Positions 22,319-24,133 of a stretch of DNA of 24,133 nt are shown here, in pieces; positions within the stretch are counted from its first letter, which is position 1, and each line of letters begins with the position of its first letter. This DNA is from TMED23 sp913054205 (GTDB lineage: Bacteria; Pseudomonadota; Alphaproteobacteria; Rhodospirillales; UBA2165), in the NCBI GenBank assembly GCA_046582495.1, contig JAYGEG010000147.1, positions 1 through 24,133 on the forward strand, in the 5' to 3' direction. The position numbers and the translations under genes were made by a program. Under the pieces are notes generated by a model, which ran no database searches, was not told the DNA's origin, and worked only from the letters and a program-made list of their open reading frames with translations.

Positions 22319-22924
22319 TTAGAGGCGGTTACTCTGCCCTTTACGTTGATAGGCAGTACCCCAACCCCAAGCACCTGAACCAAAGCCACGGGCGACAACA
22401 CGCTCGCGGTAGATATCAGAAACTTTATCGCCGTCACCAGCCAAGAGAGCCTTGGTGGAGCACATTTCTGCACAGAGCGGCAATTTGCCTTCTGCCAGAC
22501 GATTGCGTCCGTATTTCTGGAATTCGGCGGAGGAGTTATCCGCTTCTGGTCCACCACCACAGAATGTACATTTGTCCATTTTGCCGCGGCTGCCAAAATT
22601 GCCGGCTTGAGGATATTGAGGCGCGCCAAACGGACACGCATAGAGACAATATCCACAACCAATGCAGAGATCCTTCGAGTGAAGAACCACACCATCTTCT
22701 GTCTGATAGAAGCAATCTACCGGGCAAACAGCCATGCAGGGTGCATCTGAACAGTGCATACAAGCGACCGAAATTGAACGCTCGCCAGGCCTACCGTCAT
22801 TGAGTGTCACCACCCGGCGGCGGTTAACGCCCCAAGGTACTTCATGCTCATTTTTACAGGCCGTTACGCAAGCATTGCATTCAATACAGCGCTCAGCGTC
22901 ACACAAAAACTTCATTCTAGCCAT
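22319..22924 (-). CDS. fdh3B: Formate dehydrogenase beta subunit (four [4Fe-4S] clusters)
   Basis: A 201-residue ferredoxin-like subunit carrying electrons from the catalytic subunit to the cytochrome b. Sixteen cysteines form four clusters: Cys13, 16, 19, 23 (CIECNACVTAC); Cys55, 58, 63, 67 (CMHCSDAPCMAVC); Cys87, 90, 93, 97 (CIGCGYCLYAC); Cys119, 122, 151, 155 (CTFC and CAEMC). No C-terminal membrane anchor is present, unlike E. coli FdnH, and the length fits the FDH3-type beta subunit. The ATG lies 11 bp after the stop of the catalytic gene, with AGGAGATAG upstream. Arrangement alpha-beta-gamma is the usual operon order. Confidence 0.95.
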   Translation of the reverse strand: MARMKFLCDAERCIECNACVTACKNEHEVPWGVNRRRVVTLNDGRPGERSISVACMHCSDAPCMAVCPVDCFYQTEDGVVLHSKDLCIGCGYCLYACPFGAPQYPQAGNFGSRGKMDKCTFCGGGPEADNSSAEFQKYGRNRLAEGKLPLCAEMCSTKALLAGDGDKVSDIYRERVVARGFGSGAWGWGTAYQRKGQSNRL

Positions 22925-22935
22925 TGTCTATCTCC

Positions 22936-24133
22936 TTACGCTGCTTCAATTCGGCACAGGCTGCACTTAGTTTCTTGCATCTGTGTTACCGAATCGTAGC
23001 CATATGTAAATGCAGTATTTGCGGCTTCACCCAAGACATACGGGTCAGCACCTGGTGGATATTTATCCCTCAGATCCTTGCCTTGGAAATGTCCCGCAAA
23101 GTGGAACGGCATGAACGCGACGCCAGGGGCAACACGCTCAGTAACCTGTGCTTTCATCTTAAGCCTGGCACCTTCTGCGCCATGCAGCCAGACATCAGCA
23201 CCATCCCGAATGCCGGAATTGTTTGCATCAACCGGATTGATTTCAACAAACATTTCCTGCTGCAGTTCAGCAAGCCATGGGTTTGAACGACTTTCGTCAC
23301 CGCCACCCTCATACTCAACCAAACGTCCCGAAGTCAAAATAGTTGGGAATTTCTTGGTAAAGTCATTCTTCTGGATGCTTTCATACAACACTGGCAGACG
23401 ATAATGGCTTTTGACATCCTTATAGGTTGGATAATCAGCAACCAAATCACGGCGAGAGGTATAAAGAGGCTCACGATGAAGCGGCACTGGATCTGGGAAG
23501 GTCCAGACCACGGCACGCGCCTTAGCGTTACCGAACGGTGCTGCACCATGCTTAATGGCGACGCGCTGGATACCGCCGGAAAGGTCGGTCTTCCAGTTTG
23601 TCTTATCACCAGCCACCTTCGCAATGGAAGCTTTCTCGGCAGCCGTTAGGTCACCATCCCAGCCCAATTTCTTGAGCAGAGCCATGTTGAACTCTGGATG
23701 GCCGTCTTTGATCTCAGAGCCAACCGGATATGAGCCTTCAGCCAACAGGTTTACGCCGTTGCGTTTGACACCAAAGCGCGCCCGGAAGTTCAAGCCGCCT
23801 TCGGCCACCGACCGAGAGGTATCATAAAGAATAGGCGTTCCCGGATGTTTCATCTCCGGCGTGCCCCAGCACGGCCATGGCAAACCATAGAACTCGCCAT
23901 CATTTGGCCCGCCCTTCGCTTGCAATGTTCGCGTATCAAACATGTGCTGGTTTTTCATATGAGATCTCAGCCTTTCCGGAGATTGCCCGGTATAGCCAAT
24001 TGTCCACATGCCGCTGTTAAATTCGCGGGTGATGTCTTCGACCAACGGTTCGTTTTTGTTGACCTTGATGTTTTTAAACATCTCTTTGTCCATGCCGAAC
24101 TTTTTAGCAAACAGATACATGATCTCATGATCG
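22936..24133 (-). CDS. fdhA: Formate dehydrogenase catalytic (molybdopterin) subunit, C-terminal part
   Basis: 398 residues are visible; the gene continues beyond the right edge of the window, and the frame is open to the last base (DHEIMYLFAKKFG at the edge). An internal ATG at 24120 is not the start. The visible part has the linker and the molydopterin dinucleotide-binding domain: FPTILTSGRLVEYEGGGDES then NPWLAELQQEMFVEINPVDA, GADVWLHG and MPFHFAGHFQGKDL, as in the periplasmic FDH-N/FDH-O type large subunit. The N-terminal Fe-S cluster and the catalytic Cys or selenocysteine lie outside the window, so the metal and selenium use cannot be read here. Followed by fdh3B and the cytochrome b gene. 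Confidence 0.93.
   Translation of the reverse strand, partial: DHEIMYLFAKKFGMDKEMFKNIKVNKNEPLVEDITREFNSGMWTIGYTGQSPERLRSHMKNQHMFDTRTLQAKGGPNDGEFYGLPWPCWGTPEMKHPGTPILYDTSRSVAEGGLNFRARFGVKRNGVNLLAEGSYPVGSEIKDGHPEFNMALLKKLGWDGDLTAAEKASIAKVAGDKTNWKTDLSGGIQRVAIKHGAAPFGNAKARAVVWTFPDPVPLHREPLYTSRRDLVADYPTYKDVKSHYRLPVLYESIQKNDFTKKFPTILTSGRLVEYEGGGDESRSNPWLAELQQEMFVEINPVDANNSGIRDGADVWLHGAEGARLKMKAQVTERVAPGVAFMPFHFAGHFQGKDLRDKYPPGADPYVLGEAANTAFTYGYDSVTQMQETKCSLCRIEAA

Noticed and set aside
22258..22695. 145-residue minus-strand ORF overlapping the Fe-S subunit.
   Set aside because: Wrong-frame shadow of the cysteine-rich gene, with no signature of its own.
1..24133. CRISPR array, insertion sequence, phage or defence gene.
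   Set aside because: No regularly spaced direct repeats, transposase motifs, terminal inverted repeats or known defence domains were seen on either strand.

Overview
The window looks like chromosomal DNA of an alphaproteobacterium, probably a free-living, possibly marine, Rhodospirillales-like heterotroph. The basis is moderate GC, gene families (SlyX, TrhO, an FDH3-type formate dehydrogenase beta subunit, YeeE/YedE pairs, a Zn-protease domain with a RimK-like tail) and codon use. No ribosomal marker is present, so the taxonomy is an inference. There is no tRNA, rRNA, CRISPR array, insertion sequence or phage gene.

Layout. 1-201: 3' end of a probable solute-binding protein. 216-4851 (minus): a FAD monooxygenase/old-yellow-enzyme fusion of the salicylyl-CoA 5-hydroxylase type, overlapping by 4 nt a PEP mutase/isocitrate lyase-family gene, then remnants of a probable S8 peptidase and a duplicated alpha/beta-barrel protein. 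4984-5668: a Zn-protease-domain gene whose 3' end meets an antisense DUF3179 remnant, apparently a deletion scar. 5773-6720 (plus): isochorismatase-family hydrolase and a small unknown protein. 6710-8607 (minus): NTF2-like, FAH-family and cupin genes, a small catabolic operon. 8713-8922: cold-shock protein with a clear terminator. 9161-11034 (minus): two YeeE/YedE half-transporters followed by a TauD-family dioxygenase, a plausible sulfur-acquisition operon. 11108-13949: an unknown protein, a DUF188/YaiI protein, an unassigned polytopic membrane protein and a GFA-family protein. 13952-16758 (minus): SlyX, SDR, TrhO and glutathione transferase.

16878-20073 holds three adjacent damaged genes: a secreted double-ABM-domain protein with an in-frame amber codon, a YHYH-domain secreted protein with a one-base insertion, and an oxaloacetate-decarboxylase-like gene with a one-base insertion. 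Each is otherwise intact on both sides of its lesion. They could be recent pseudogenes or sequence/assembly errors.

20461-24133 (minus) is a formate dehydrogenase operon: catalytic subunit (5' part outside the window), four-cluster Fe-S subunit, cytochrome b subunit, a small secreted PepSY-like protein and a 40-residue membrane protein.

I found no convincing new defence, mobile or biosynthetic system. The most interesting points are the deletion scar at about 5.5 kb, the run of single-lesion genes at 17-20 kb, the sulfur operon, and the small uncharacterised proteins attached to the formate dehydrogenase genes.
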